DNA of 64,000 nt, taken from positions 3,410,001-3,474,000 of the forward strand of contig OZ345352.1 in assembly GCA_977006965.1 (NCBI GenBank). Direction: 5' to 3'. The notes below the pieces were generated by a model. That model made no database searches, was not told the DNA's origin, and saw only the letters and a program-made list of their open reading frames with translations. This document shows positions 1 to 12,830 of this stretch, in pieces. This DNA comes from Phymatolithon calcareum. Taxonomy: Eukaryota > Rhodophyta > Florideophyceae > Hapalidiales. Within the stretch, counting starts at the first letter, position 1; each line of letters begins with the position of its first letter. The translations under genes were made by a program, and so were the position numbers.

Positions 1-1335
1 CGATTATCTTCCTGACCTGACTCAGTAGAGAGATAGGCCTGTAGTTTGCCGCAATGTGTGCTGGACCTTTCTTGTATAGGAGAATAAGTACTGGTTGCCG
101 CCATTGTCGTGGGAGGAACCTCAGTCGCCCGCATGTTTCCCACAGAACCAGAATCAATTCGAAACCGACCTCCTTGTTTGCGTGTAGCATCCCCACAGCA
201 GCGCCGTCTGGGCCCACAGCTTTCCCTCTTGGCGCTCTGTTAAAGGCTTCGAAGATGCCTCCTCATTGCTCTGTTAACGGTAAACCTTTCAAGGATCACA
301 TTCTAATCCTTCTCCGCTTTGCACACGTTGGAGATGTACGCGGAAAACTTGCTCGGGTGCACTGGGGCTCCTTACCAGTTCGTCGCTCCTTGGACTTCAT
401 AATCTTGCTCGCGACATTTGCAGCCTCAGTGGGGCCCAACTTCTCGATTCTTTCTATATATTTTTCAAATTGGTCCTCCTTCGATTTCCGTACCTTTTTC
501 AGGATCAGCGCTTTGACTTTTTTCAGCTCAGCTTTCTCTGCTTGGAGACCTATCCTTTGTACCCTTTTGTAAATCCTTGTTCTTTTCTTGGCTAATTGAT
601 CGAGCTCTCTGTTCCAGAACGTCTTGTATCGTCCCGGCCTGGGCTTGTCGGAGGTCCAGGGCTTTGTGATCTTGGCGCGTAGAATTTTGTACCAAGCATT
701 GAGGTCATCTTCATTGATACAATCTCGCAATTTTTGGATCATCTCTGGGGCCCACGAGGATATTTCCGCACTGGCTTGTGCCGCTCGTTCTGGGCATTTC
801 CTTGCTGCTCTTGATATGAACTTTTCCTTCTGCTGTGCGACAATTTTGTGATTCAAAAATCGCATTCGAACCGGTGTGTGCTCTGTGCTACCATCCCATG
901 ATCCGTTCTGAACATGCGGAACTTTAGCTTCCACTGACTTTGTAAGAAATATGTCGATATTTCTTCTCCCTTGATTTGTCGAATGTGGGGCTGCTCGCAG
1001 TCCTTTTTCTCCAGTTGTGCCTCGCTGTCCACGATACAATCTTGGTCCCCCTCCAGTTTCCCTTATGGTCCCAAAGTCTGTGTCTCGCGTTCAGGTCACC
1101 CATGATGACAGCTTTTCCACGGCAGTACTTGTGGAGGTAAGCAAGAGACCTGTCGTAGTCTTCTTGTTTGGCTGAAGGCGAAATGTACACAACGGCCATG
1201 AAGATTAAAGGTGTGAACCTTTATTCTGACAGCTATGCCATTTTCCAGCCTGGCATGCTCTATGCGGTCTATATTATAGACTGGGTGTTGGTCTAACTCG
1301 AACTGATGTACAGGGAGTTCAAAAAAGATCATCAG
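1..1335 (-). mobile_element. LINE relic: endonuclease, linker and start of RT
   Basis: Reading leftwards, three frames carry successive parts of a non-LTR retrotransposon ORF2. About 1332-1200 and 1199-1020 hold an APE-type endonuclease with the motif GDLNARH (near 1100) and, after a frame change, STEHTPV (near 870), matching the family's SDHxPV motif. From 1039 to 299 a Lys/Arg-rich linker (KTFWNRELDQLAKKRTRIYK) follows. An in-frame TGA at 296-298 and a second stop near 260 interrupt it. The same frame then continues with RT block 0-1 residues GKAVGPDG, LILLYKKGP and NYRPISLLSQV before leaving the window at base 1. Two frameshifts and at least two stops show a dead copy. It belongs to the same type of LINE as the relic at 23.4-24.3 kb. 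Confidence 0.85.
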
Positions 1336-2581
1336 GGCGTATCGCTCGGGATTGCCAACCTATTAGACTACAATTGTCCTTTTTTCAAAAATGTACGGTA
1401 TAGCGGAAAGCTTCTCTCCAGGATAATGTTTTATGAATGTAATTTACGGAGCCAATTAACCTCCAGTTGGTTGCACGGTAATAAACAACAACATGCCGAC
1501 TACAGTTCTCCATGAATCTCACATTGCGATGTTTGAAGACAGGAAAAGCTGACGTAATAATGCTTTCGTTATCCTTCATGGAAGGAGACAACTTGAATTC
1601 TTTGAGACTCTTGATGATTGCAGTAAAACTTTGTTTGTAACGAGCTCTCAATGAGCTGATGAGAAATGGGGGGGGGTTGCTCCCCTTTCGTACGGGCTAC
1701 TTCCCTCCCTAAGCACGGTTAGAGGGTGTGCATCGTGATTTAAGTCCTGTCGAAGTCATTCGTAATGATTCACAACCACTCCATATACGCTTGTTTGCTT
1801 TTCCACATGATTGTCCTGAACGTTTCCGATCAGTCATTTTTTCATCTCTTTCCAGCCATTTGTGCGCTGCCTCTTACAGTGCGTATAGTAGACTCAGAGT
1901 GAGTGCCCTCAGAGATCGTTTGTTTGTGGGCTTGATAAGGGGGCGTTGATTCCTTCTTGAAGAGGTCAACTTGTAAGACCTTCCAGAAAGAATCTTCTCT
2001 GTTAACTGAGAAGATGTGGGCATTCCGCTTTCCCGTATATTCCATCCTCCAGAAGAGTGTACATGTAACTTTGCGAAGGAGCTAGGATTGGTAATCACAG
2101 TACTATTTACCAAGGGCGTCGCAAAGGAGCTCACTTGGATAGGAGGATGCTCAGATTCATGAGAATGGGCCCAGCGGGCATATGAAACGGAGCGAAATTC
2201 ATCATCTGCTATCGCTAAGAAGAGGTTAGTCGGCAGGGTCGGAAGCGGGAAAGCAGAGCGCAGGAAGTTGAATTAATTCCACTCCGGATGGCATTTCCAG
2301 AGAGTAACGAGCTATAATTGACCGTAATTGGTCACAACAAAGTTAGTGCGCCAGGAGCACCTGATTCAACTACAGGGTGTCCAGAGGGGCAACATTATCT
2401 ATGGCCAAGTAAAGCCGCTGGAACTAGACCCACGAGGTACTCGATCGACCGAAGGTAGCATGTACGGGCGTGTAAGCGCAAAGCGGAGAAGCATGGTCAG
2501 AAAATACACATGGAGTTACAGAAAAACCAGTCATCATTATGATCATGCTACGTATGAACCTGTAGAAGTATACTAACGTGA
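1336..2581. other. No gene seen
   Basis: Only short unrelated frames on both strands. There is a G run near 1670 and no recognisable domain or repeat. Confidence 0.4.
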
Positions 2582-2703
2582 TCATCATGATGCTTGGGAG
2601 ACTGTGTGACACTGATGTACGTCCTGTAGAAATGCGGTACGTCGTTCCCGCGGTTCTGCGCGACGTACAACAGTATCACACAGTCTCCCAAGCATCATAA
2701 TGA
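2582..2703. repeat. Long near-perfect inverted repeat (hairpin)
   Basis: Arms of 42 bases (2582-2623 and 2662-2703) pair at 39 of 42 positions around a 38-base loop. The core arm includes GATGCTTGGGAGACTGTGTG. An RNA copy would fold into a stem of pre-miRNA size. It could equally be a fold-back transposon remnant. No ORF spans it. Confidence 0.7.
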
Positions 2704-5218
2704 TAAACAAAGAGCGAGTGGAATATCACATGGTGACTTCTTGTCCACAGCTTGACGAAGCGTACAAAAGACATCCAAGCAAAAGAAACTGGTCGGTCTC
2801 TCCAAAGTGCGTAACTAAGGAGGAGCATTTTTAAGTGGCTTCACGGGTACAGAGCGCCCCTTGGGAATGCAGTAAGGTTATATTTAGACAGCGGGTCCCA
2901 ATTACCTGGGGCAGATTTTTCAACCTCGTTTTCCACCCTCGTACAGTACTGTAGCGCGTGGAAATGTTAAATCTTGGATTTTTGTAACTGGTCAATAACT
3001 TGAAACGTAACCCATGCACTATTTCCAATGCACGAACACGGAACCACCTATCCGCTTTGAAAAGCTATTAAAAGTTCGAGTGCAGCCAGCGATCATCGTT
3101 GGCTAAACCTAGTTGCGTGCTGCGCTAGCATGACTTCCCTGTATTTCATTTTTGTAATATACGATACGCAGCACTCTAGCTTTTCTTTATGTAGTAATAC
3201 CTGCTTCCAGGACATCAACATATCAACATAAAAATAATAAAGAAACCTTGCAGATTTCGTTCATCAGTAGCTTTTGTATTAGAAGATGTTGTGTTAAAAG
3301 ACACTATCTAGTGCATATCGATAAAGCTCTTCATTCCGAATGCTGGTAGAATAGAAGGGAGAAAGCTTCGGACAAAGTTCAAAGACCTATCTTATTTGAT
3401 GCTCTTGAAAAACTATAACTCGATGATGAGAAATCGCAAACGTTCAAAATCTCTAAGATTACATAATAATTGTGAAGGGTATCGTCAAAGCTCACCTATC
3501 GGTTACCTAGGGGACCAGCGTTTTGCCAGCAATGCTGTCCCGAAAAGAGTCCCCGAGAAAAACCTTGCACATAAGATTTCCCACTGGCAATAGAGGAGAT
3601 AGTGACGATATGCGGGAAACCGTGAAACAATTTATTTTTGTTCTTTATCTGCAAAAGCATCGTTTAAGTGATTAATCTAAGAGCTTCTAGTGCCAGTGAG
3701 GAACGCATCACAAGAGCTCTTCTCCTCAATGTGCAGCTAGCATAGATTGCTGCTACGTGCCTTGCTCGGTGTTTGTGGGACGAGATGCAAATATGGCTAT
3801 CGGATTAAATTTCAATAATTTTTGTCAACCTATGGCGACGAAAAGCAAAACTATTAATTTTTGGTTCATAAAACTATAATTTGTGAACCCAATCAGAAGG
3901 TTACAATTTTTGTATGCTGCTGGCCGCGTGACCTGTTCATAACAGTATTTACATGCGCGGAAAAAAACTGTACTCTTAAGTGGAACATAAGATCAGCAAT
4001 GGAACCTGGCGGTATAATCTTACATACCTGAAAACCTTTATTGGCGTTACTGTCCTACAACACAGATTTATAGACGCCAGACACGCGCAATTTCGTAATG
4101 ATTTCAAAGACAGGTCGCATGCGTTTTTGATCTTCTTAGCAGTATACTGCCCTTCATCCCAAGACTCACTTTAAAACCTGAAAGCCAGCATACGAGACTT
4201 TCTCAGCTTGTCCACGAGAATCGAGCAAACGAACGACCTCATTTTACTTATTTTCAAGCATCAAGGCTTCCGGCTCAATAGAAACTCAATGTCAATCTGA
4301 TTCTAAACTGTGGCGAAATGAGCATTTAGCGTATTTCAAAATTCAAACATTGCATTGCTCGACTGAGTGCGGACTTTAAATAGTTTATTGCAAGAGCTTA
4401 AACAATGACTATCTGTGTCATCTTTTCGCTAAGTGAAATCTCGGTCCTGTAGTAACACAACTCAGATCCCCGCTGCGTATACGCCCTCCATTGGCTATAA
4501 TGCAATCACTTCATCAATTTATTCTGCCGGCCACAACTTTGTTCCATAGAGTTTATAACTTGATGATTAAAATCGAATCGAAGACTCATGATTCGTAGCC
4601 GTTTCGATGCACACGTGGAAGCGATTTATATAGGTCACGCTCATGCCTTCGCGGTCTATTATAACTACGACAGACCTCAATGGCAAACGTGTCTGGTGTA
4701 CGTAAAAGGATCTGACGAAACCCTTCTTTCTATTTTAGAGACTTCGACGCGAATCTCGCAATTGTATTACAATGGCACAACTTGTAATTCCTACCATGCT
4801 AACGTTCCGGAAGTTGGTAACAGCTTTCCCACAGAGGGATGCAGGCATCTGGCTTTAATCTACTCCACATATTGATCCTTCTCTGCGCACTACAAATCGT
4901 AGTTCCGTAACTGCTCTTCACGATGAAAGCTATATGCAATACCTCCATCCGAAGCGCAGTGAAGTGGCTATATTAGTTGGACGACAAGGCGAAAGCCACC
5001 GTCCTGAACAGTTCATCGACTCTGAGCACACGCTCCTATGGATATGTCCATCAAAGCGCATATCACCTTCCACGTTGAAGTCTGTTTTCTTTTTCACTGG
5101 CTCAAGCTGACGAGGCGTTCAATGCAATTCGGAAAAGTTTCAGACACTTTTCGTAGGAAGAACGACTCAGGGGTACATAGAGCGCAACAAACCACTGCAT
5201 TGAACTTGCAAAACGCTC
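2704..5218. other. No gene seen
   Basis: AT-rich sequence with only short frames. One ATG-initiated 95-codon frame at 4588-4875 matches no family I know and has no supporting context, so it is not called. Confidence 0.4.
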
Positions 5219-5225
5219 TATATAA
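5219..5225 (+). promoter_or_regulatory. TATA box of first SD-rich gene
   Basis: TATATAA lies 108 bases upstream of the ATG at 5327. The paralogue has TATATAA 111 bases upstream, and both share CTGAAACAGACA in the leader. Conservation between paralogues supports a working core promoter. Confidence 0.6.
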
Positions 5226-5326
5226 GCCAGGACTCTTGCTCTGAAACAGACATCCATCTCAACCATCGAGCAGCGCTTCACCAATATCCTCTCCGCATCA
5301 CTCCGCACCACAACGACATCACTATC

Positions 5327-6004
5327 ATGACGCGTCCCACCTTTCTAGTCGTTTTCTTTCTGGCGTCGTGCACCGTCGCATTCTGTACCGTTCTCCCCCC
5401 AGCGAAAGACACCGAATCCGCCCTACACCGCACGGTTAGGAAGTCTATTAAAGCCGTCAAGCCAGATAAGGTGGCTCAGATCAAGAAGGTCATTCGCAAC
5501 CGCAAGGATGAGGAAAACGCAAAGGACGGCGGCTCCTACATCGCTGATCACCTGCAAGTGAAGCATGTGATGCGCAGACGCAAGGATGAGGACGATGTTG
5601 AAGAACTCGTTCGCAAGTCGCGTGGTTCTGATTCCGATTCGGATTCCGATTCTAGCGATTCCGATTCCGACCGCGTTGTGCGCGACTCGGACAGTAGCTC
5701 TGACTCCGACAGCGATTCCGGCTCTGATCGGGTTGTTCGCATGAGTAACTCGAACTCCGACGGTGCAGCCAACCGTGTTGTTCGTGACTGGGACAGCTCC
5801 GATTCCGACAGTGATTCCGATTCCGACCATGTCGTTCGCTCGCGAAGCTCTGATTCCGACAGCGATTCTGACTCTGACCGCGTTGTTCGCACACGCTACT
5901 CCAGCTCTGACTCGGACTCTCACTCGGACTCGGACTCGGACTCGAACTCTGACTCGAACTCGGACTCGGACTCTCACTCGGATTCCAGCTCGGATTCCGA
6001 CTAG
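5327..6004 (+). CDS. Secreted Ser/Asp-rich protein segmented by RVVR motifs (copy 1)
   Basis: The product is 225 residues. Residues 1-20 ([20 protein letters not shown]) form a clear signal peptide. Residues 21-100 are basic and charged, with a repeated V-x-R-x-RKDE motif ([10 protein letters not shown] near 55; [10 protein letters not shown] near 81). From 101 to the end the chain is almost pure alternating Ser and Asp, interrupted by RVVR or HVVR at about 116, 135, 150, 168 and 185. R-x-x-R fits a furin/kexin-type processing site, so the protein could be a precursor cut into acidic peptides. Its (SD)n composition resembles vertebrate phosphophoryns and suggests calcium binding and heavy phosphorylation in the cell wall or matrix; that is inference from composition only. 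The start is set by the signal peptide and TATA spacing. The paralogue lies at 14695-15381. Confidence 0.8.
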   Translation: MTRPTFLVVFFLASCTVAFCTVLPPAKDTESALHRTVRKSIKAVKPDKVAQIKKVIRNRKDEENAKDGGSYIADHLQVKHVMRRRKDEDDVEELVRKSRGSDSDSDSDSSDSDSDRVVRDSDSSSDSDSDSGSDRVVRMSNSNSDGAANRVVRDWDSSDSDSDSDSDHVVRSRSSDSDSDSDSDRVVRTRYSSSDSDSHSDSDSDSNSDSNSDSDSHSDSSSDSD

Positions 6005-6041
6005 ACGTTGAACTCTACACTTATTCTTCGGCTCTCATAGG

Positions 6042-6060
6042 GATTTGATAGCCTCAAATC
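6042..6060 (+). promoter_or_regulatory. Conserved 3' stem-loop after SD gene 1
   Basis: GATTTGA, loop TAGCC, TCAAATC: a perfect 7-bp stem 38 bases after the stop codon. The same stem with loop TAGCT follows the paralogue at 15419-15437, and the flanks (TCATAGG before, GAGAAGGC after) are also conserved. It may act in 3' end formation or mRNA stability. Confidence 0.5.
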
Positions 6061-6187
6061 GAGAAGGCCGTCGAAATTAAACATTCTTGCTGAACCTTGA
6101 TAAATATAAGTTCGTTTGAAACTCTTTGAAACTCTATGTAGGACACTTCTTTTGGAGCACATTTTTCTCTGTCTCTAAAATCTGGCT

Positions 6188-6361
6188 AAGGAGACCAGAC
6201 GTGGGTTTTTGTAGTCCACTGAGTCGCGTTACACCAACAAGAAAAGAAAACCCCTTCAGGACAGAATCTTGCCAAAACCCCTTGGCCTTAAGAAAGTTGC
6301 CCCGAGCGTCAGCAGATGCGTTGGTAACTTTTAAATAAAAATCTACCTTTCTTCTTCTTCT
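6188..6361 (+). mobile_element. (CTT)n-tailed retroposon, family A, with 14-bp TSD
   Basis: The element ends in GATGCGTTGGTAACTTTTAA, then AAATAAAAATC and a (CTT)n tail. It is flanked by exact copies of TCTAAAATCTGGCT at 6174-6187 and 6362-6375. The same 3' sequence recurs near 14.1, 22.9, 47.4, 49.3, 53.0 and 56.5 kb with different 5' ends. It is therefore a 5'-truncated member of a LINE-like family, or a SINE using such machinery. Confidence 0.8.
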
Positions 6362-6375
6362 TCTAAAATCTGGCT

Positions 6376-7378
6376 GTACAGCTTGTCATATATAGTAGAA
6401 GAACTAGAGCCCAAGTGCTGTCTGATGGCTCGACATTCAAAAAGATTTTGAAGAAATCTGCTGTATCTTAGCCATCAGTTGAACGCAGCGGTATTACTTC
6501 CAACTTCTCTATGACTTTAACTAGGTTCTTCGCTGGTAGAAGTTGGGACTCGTAGGCAAAAAATTATACCTATACGTAGTAGGTTAGAAGTATTTCAATG
6601 CAATATCGGTTTGGCGATTCACAAATTACCGTAAATCAGCTCAGGACACGTGCGTGGGTTTACAAAAAGCTTGGCTGAAATGTGTTTACTACTTCCAGGT
6701 TAATCGCTCTATTCAAGAGAAGGTACGCCCTAAGGAGTCTTAGTACAGTTGGAGTTCTGTCGTTTATTGTAAAAGGTGCTCGTTATCTAGCTGGAGGTTA
6801 ATGCCAGCTTTTCTTCTGCACAAATTACCTTTGTGCCGAGCTTGATATTACTTCGTATTGTTCAGAGTTATGCTGCTGGGGGTTCTTAAACTGAATCGAA
6901 GCTCTCACAGGAAGCTATGTGCGCACTGACTCATGGGAAGATTTCCGCGGAATCCGTCACTTCTAGAAGACGAGCTTGCTCGACTGGAAAATGGTATACG
7001 TCAACGATAAAGCAAGTGCTGCCCAAGCTAATAACGATAAGCTAAGAAGGAATGCGAGAAAACTGTATTGAGGAGGAAAGGCTGACCGGACCGAACGGAC
7101 CACAAACGATTCAAGACAAGTTTCCGACGCAGGCGCCTGTGCCCGCGCCGGCGCAAGTGGCCTCAGCGATCAAGCTGCGCAAAACGTTTGTTTCGGCGGT
7201 AATACCGTCGGAAATGGCTGGCGCGATCGAGAACGGCCCGCCTGGGACTCGGCGAATCGAGAACTCGCCACGCTTGATATGCCAGACTCAACCCCGAAGT
7301 CGTCGGATTTCGAAGAAATCTTGCGAATATTAGCGGATACAGGCCGCCTATAATACCCGGTCCGCCCATGCGTGCACC
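6376..7378. other. No gene seen
   Basis: Short frames only. An ATG-initiated 93-codon frame at 7052-7333 is GC-rich at its centre and Pro/Ala-rich, but no family is recognisable. Confidence 0.35.
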
Positions 7379-7740
7379 TGTGCGTCGCAGGATGGAGACA
7401 AGAGCAGAGTCAGGAATTTTCCCCTCTCCAATGCAGGGTTTTTTGAAATGGCGAGAGCTGTGCTCCAACCTCCCTATGGGAGAAGACTATCACCTTCTGG
7501 TAGTTTGGTAGCACATGGATTCCGCCCTGAGTGGTGCGCCACAATGCTCAAGGAAGCTGAAAGAGAGAACAGAAGGAGATGAAAGAAGGAAACGAGATGA
7601 CCATCTACCATGAGCATCCCAAATGGTTTCCAACTCGAGTCATCCCTTTGGAGGACCGCAGCTGAGGATTAGCTGCATAGAGATTTAGATGTTAAGCTCC
7701 CCGATGCTCTGCACTTTGTGCGGCCTTGAGCTTTTGTGAC
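7379..7740 (+). repeat. Dispersed repeat D, copy 1
   Basis: The sequence matches the minus strand of 28965-29340. The clearest shared stretch reads HPKWFPTRVI followed by a segment ending DALHFV, and in the second copy HPKWFPTRVI followed by a segment ending EGLHFV. The peptide is conserved although both copies are broken by stops and frameshifts elsewhere, so this is a decayed coding sequence, probably from a transposon. I do not recognise the family. Confidence 0.55.
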
Positions 7741-10340
7741 ATCCAGTACCTCTCGTATCTGTTAAAGTCTACTCAAGCCGTAAGGATGGTGAGTTGTTCG
7801 CCAACTCCGAAACCCGCATAAAAGAAAGAAAGAAAGTCGCGAGGGCAATTAATATCATCCTAATAACGCCCTGCTGTGATCTTAGTAGATTGCAGTTAGC
7901 GAGAAACCTCTGCTTTATGAGCCACTTTCGGGACGGAAGATTCATCATCAATATCATCCTCAACCCGTTGCGCTTCCGGTCTGGCCAATGCGAAGGTCTC
8001 CGGGTGCAGAACAATGTGGCCGAAGTCGTTTCAATTTATTGTCATTTGACAGCCAAATGCCAAGGTTGTCGTAAAGCTTATTTTTCGCTCTTCAACTTGG
8101 TTGTGCTTTTCAGAAACCCTTCGGAGCTCAAGAACGAGTAGATTATGGCAATTAAAGTACGTGTTCCTTTGATAACAAAGGGACCCTTTGGAGTTACGTG
8201 CGACCTTCAACAGGTCAAGGCCTAAAGACCTTGACCCTCGGAATGGGGTCAAGCAATAATATTCGAAGGGTTATACTTGCTTGCCGAACTCCATGATGGA
8301 AGACGATGGTAATATCTAATCTTTCTTGGTGCTCCAATTCAGTACCCTACAGTTGGTATTGCTAAATTTAGGGCTAACGCGCAATGGTATATTCTCATCG
8401 TCTTTCCTCTCTCAAGCCTTCTTGTGTTGCCACTTGATCAATCAAGCCAAATTTGCGACAAAGGGCTATATTTTCAGGGTGCTATTCATCGCAAAGTTCT
8501 ATCTTACGGTTAGGTGAGCCAAGATAACGCTCCGTGCAACCCAGGAAAAAGTTCTTCCGTTTGCAACCTAATCGAGACCTATTCACCTTTCTTCGTACTC
8601 AAATATGTTTCCCCCCATGACAGCACTCGATTTGGTGTCCATATACACCCTTGCAATATCCGGGTTTCATAGCTATACCCCAAACATGATAGTTTGATTC
8701 CACATTGTTTACCCAAGTTCATACACCTGTAAGTACGACGATGCCCTCCATCTTGAATAAAGAACGAGAGAATATTCAAAAGTCAACTCTTCCACTTCTA
8801 ATTGCCCATCAGAGCATAAAAATTGCAATACGAATAGTGCGGAACGAGAGGAACGAAGAGGGAATGGAAGGTTTTAATTCTAAGGACAAGTTTCAGAAGG
8901 TTGATGAATGCTGGTAAAGGTTGAGTTCTCTTCAGCTTATATAGAGGTCAGGCCACAGAGGTTAACTGACCGAAGGTGCTGCTCATACTATCGGTAAGGC
9001 ATTCTAAGCAGGAACGCTAAGTTGACTGATAGACCCGTTAGCTTGCGCCCATTATTCGTTATGCAAGAATGTGTTTAGTCTCTACAAACCATACAGAATA
9101 ACGCGAAAGACTGATAGCAAAGTAATAAGAGTAGAAATCAAGGTGCCAGTTCACCACTTGTTGGTTAGCTAGCCACATTTAAAATAAAAAGCAATACTTC
9201 GAGTTACCTTAGATTAAATTCCAAATTTTTATAAACGCCCCCCAGACATTGATCGCCCGAGAAACTCTCCTTGATACCTGTCTTGCCCTCTCCTGCGTTT
9301 CATGTTTCAACGTGGACGTGCCCTATCTTCCCGGCCTCTCCGGCTCTTCTTCAAGTAGCGTCGGATTACGAGGATATCGTTCCACGAAACGTTAACTCTA
9401 ATGCTTCGATGATTGCTTCATATTAGCTTGGGCGCCTCGTGTATCATTGCGGTCTTCATGGATTAATTTCTCGAATATCTCTCTTTTTCTTTACCCCCGT
9501 TCTTCTAGGAGAGATCTCTCGAACGGTCGCTTCTCTCTTCGCCGGACTTTTTTCCACTCCGTCATCATTTTCAGTTTGCCCTCGGCATTAAGTATAATCA
9601 AAGGTTCAAATTTGGTTCGTATTCAAATAGGAGTAGAATGATTGTCGAAGATCTGAGGCAAAGCAGAGAACTCAAAATTGAGCTGAGCTGCTCTGTGCAG
9701 AAGACCAAAAGCTCGAAATCTGCCTTGGCAGAGTGGGTGGTTCTGATCTACTAGAGCATGCAATACTGAAATTGTTCCATTGATGCTGTAAAGTCAGAAA
9801 AAGTGCGTTCAGGAGCAGAAAACTGTTGAGCACAAAAGGAACGAGCGAGTTATGCGAAGAATCTGTAGCAAGATGACGACTTTCAAAAAAGTGGAAGAGA
9901 GACCTTCCTAGAAGTCGAGGGGACAAAAAATACGTGTACATAGGAGCGAAGTAAAAAACGGAGATCAGAGAAGCTCCGTATTTAAGTGTGTGGTGATATT
10001 CAGAGATTGCTTACGCGCGGTGAAGTACAGCACTTCGCAAAGTCCAATGAATCACTTTAAGCAGAGCTTTGGTTTGGAGAAAGTCAGTATTGGTTCTCTA
10101 GCGTATTGATAACGTAGCTCGCGACGCTCCAGTGCATTACATACTTCTCGACGAAACGAGTTCTTGTGACTCAATAAACAATAAATAAACTTAGAGAATT
10201 ATCAGAAAAGGAACATGCTACTCCATCATCACAGTCTGACTGTTCTTAAATGAAACTCATCAAACTTAATCCCTAAAACCGTCAGAGAATGCTTTTGCCA
10301 TATTCTTTTCGTTTATTCATAATTTCTGCACCCTTGCTGT
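7741..10340. other. No gene seen
   Basis: AT-rich sequence with short frames only. The minus strand of 9.4-9.65 kb reads as a Lys/Arg/Glu-rich stretch (EWKKVRRREKRPFERSLLEE) that could be LINE linker debris, but this is too weak to call. Confidence 0.35.
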
Positions 10341-10344
10341 AGGT

Positions 10345-10425
10345 CATTACGTTTGTATTATTCGAGAGTCGTCCGCATATTCGTAAACTGTGGGACTTTT
10401 GGAAATAAACCTACTAAAAAACGTG
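10345..10425 (+). mobile_element. Degenerate LINE 3' end, family B
   Basis: CGCATATTCGTAAACTGTGG and GGAAATAAACC resemble the family B 3' end seen intact at 25.7, 27.0 and 59.9 kb (CATATCTTCGGAAGTCTGTG, then TTTTAAATAAACTTG). No target-site duplication is visible, so the copy is old. Confidence 0.45.
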
Positions 10426-12555
10426 AAAAAATGCGACAGAAGAAAGTTTAATGCCTGCTTCCCGATTTGGATTTCTTGAGCAGTCTAAGTGAATTTTTTG
10501 TTTTCTTCATTTTCTACATCAGATTGGCATATGAAGGAGCTCCTTGTGCTGACAGGCAAATGTCTGCGACACTTCGAAGCAACTTGCCGATTAGCTACAA
10601 AGAATCAGCAGGCGTACCTGTAAGCAGTATTGTACTGGAGTGTTCACTGCACATCAATACTATCTCAAAAGCCCGAACCCTCTGCGTAGGATAGAGAGCT
10701 CAATCGAAAGCATGAACGGAAGGTACTATATCGTTTCAGGACTCAAACTAGCTCGTCGTTAAGACATGTGTAATTGGGATCGGGAAACGAATCTCTATTG
10801 ATAAGTCTCCAAGCGACATAGTCAGCAGAGAACCTAAACTGAAAAGGGACGTAGAAACTAAGCGTTTGCAGAAAAACCCCGCTTCTCCAAGTCATGATAG
10901 GATTTGTAATCTTCTTGGAAAAGAAGAATCGGGGCGTAGAAAACAAACCCAAGTTCTTCAGGAGGCTGGCCTCTGAAGGACCTATTTTGAAATATCATGA
11001 TGATGTAAAAGTCTTATATAGTATAAAGGCACATCATCACAGCTGATTCAAACGGTTGTACAGTTTTGAAATGCACTTCAAAGGGACACGGTAGATCCAC
11101 AGCCTGTGTATTGGCACTCTGAATAGCTCTCATGCGGTAAGTCGTTTACAGAACGCTACGGAGCTGGTCGCAGGACCCAATGGCAACACACCCGCTATCC
11201 TGAGTGCTAAAGTGATTGCAGATTCCTCCGGGTGGCACACACTTTAAGTAGGAGACCGTAGGATAGCTAATACTTAAAACCAGAGTTGCGAAGCCAACAG
11301 GACATGGTCACACGTTGGAGAAACTTCCACCTTGGCACAAGTTTCATTCGAGCAAGCCTGAGAATGATGAAGAAGAAATTGCATTCGTTATGTTGACCGG
11401 AAGGAGATTTTTCTCGGGCAGAAATTGCAAGTGCGGAAGTTGTCCGTCCTTGCTATTCTAGGACCTGTACTTCCTGAAACATTTAATTACCGCATTTTTC
11501 TTTTAGGCGCTACGTACAGTCATCGCATGGCGAACGTCAAAATCGACGAAGCGAAAACCATCCAAAAAAATTACTGTTTACGGGACGCCGCGCTTCTAAC
11601 TTTCCCGCGGCTCTTTTCTGGACACCTGCACGAAATTTATGAACAAACTGAGCAGTGGACGGGAGTAACCGTTACCCTTAGCTATTTTCCGTTCTGAAAA
11701 TGCTTCCATATGACGCCACAGTGTGACCATCGCGTGCTGGTGTCCGTACACATTTACATTATAGAGGTGCACCTCATTAGCTGTTGCGCTAAATTTGCGG
11801 AGAGCCTTGGCAGCAATGGTGCATGACAGAGTGTGGACAACTGCGCCGTACATGTGGCAAACTATCATTGGTCTATATCGCCAAGCTGTGATTCGCTCTG
11901 AAACGCATGTCAAGGGTGTTGCAACAATCTAGTAAGCTTTCTCACCATCAACCGTGTGTCCTTTGTGATGATCATGACCGGATTATATTTTACACCTGCA
12001 TCCGAGAGTTCATCCAATGTTCAAAGAACTAGATCATCATCATCGCTGTATAAGCCAAATTGTAGACCCGAATGTGCATGTGCCGTTTCGATTGTACACC
12101 AGAACTACCCTACAAATCGCATAATTTCTTGAATGAAGACCCCGTGACAATTATTCTTCTTTCAAGGCATATAATGCTTGAAAAAGTCGGAGAAACTACT
12201 TGTTCTCGCCCGATAAATCTGTACATCTGGAGCACAATTACTAACTGATAGAAGGTGAAGAACTTCGCTTCCTCATACTCTCCTTGCCAATGTCATTGAA
12301 AAACCTCGCTCTTCACCTGTGGCCAATTCATTTGCGACCGTGTCTGATAAACTGAAACGCATCACAGGCAGTCTTCTGCGTTTGGCACCCAGTACTAGTC
12401 GCCCGTTTGTAGTGTGTTTTGGATTTCCTGGTATGCTTTGGGAATTTGCTGTCCCATCCACTTCATGTGCACAGATTAGTCAATTCTCTGCGCACGCAAT
12501 GGACGACTTATCCGTCTCATTGCCCGCGCCCGACACGCTGGTCATCTTCTCCGGT
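10426..12555. other. No gene seen
   Basis: Only short frames occur on both strands, none with a recognisable domain. Confidence 0.35.
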
Positions 12556-12830
12556 TCTTTTGCAAGTTTATTTTTAAAAAAGCCCACGGACTTCGGAAGG
12601 TATCCGCAAAGATTCCTCAGCTGCTACCTTCCTTTATGCAGTTCACGAAAACGCACCGCCAGAAGGGCGGGCGGAAAAACTTAGGATCTCGGATAATCCT
12701 ATCAACTGTTCATACCTGGGCTACAGTGTAGGCCTTCTTCGTTCTCAATGCCCGCTATGAGGGTCTTGCTGAATAGCAAAAACTCATTTAGAATTTTTTC
12801 TCCGGTTTGCTGTGTGAAGTGACAAGCCGC
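12556..12830 (-). mobile_element. LINE relic, family B 3' part
   Basis: On the minus strand this reads the LINE C-terminus (EFLLFSKTLIAGIENEEGL, compare ELLLFSKTLIERMENEEGLY at 25.5 kb), then a degenerate copy of the family B 3' untranslated region ending in AT-rich sequence near 12560. Substitutions and indels throughout mark an old insertion. Confidence 0.65.

Noticed and set aside
5423-5977. 184-codon minus-strand RV-repeat frame
   Set aside because: Antisense of the (GACTCG/TCCGAT)n coding repeat of SD gene 1.
5640-6000. SD coding repeat or the 51-bp array (15028-15333) as a CRISPR array
   Set aside because: Repeats are contiguous in-frame codons without spacers in a eukaryotic gene.
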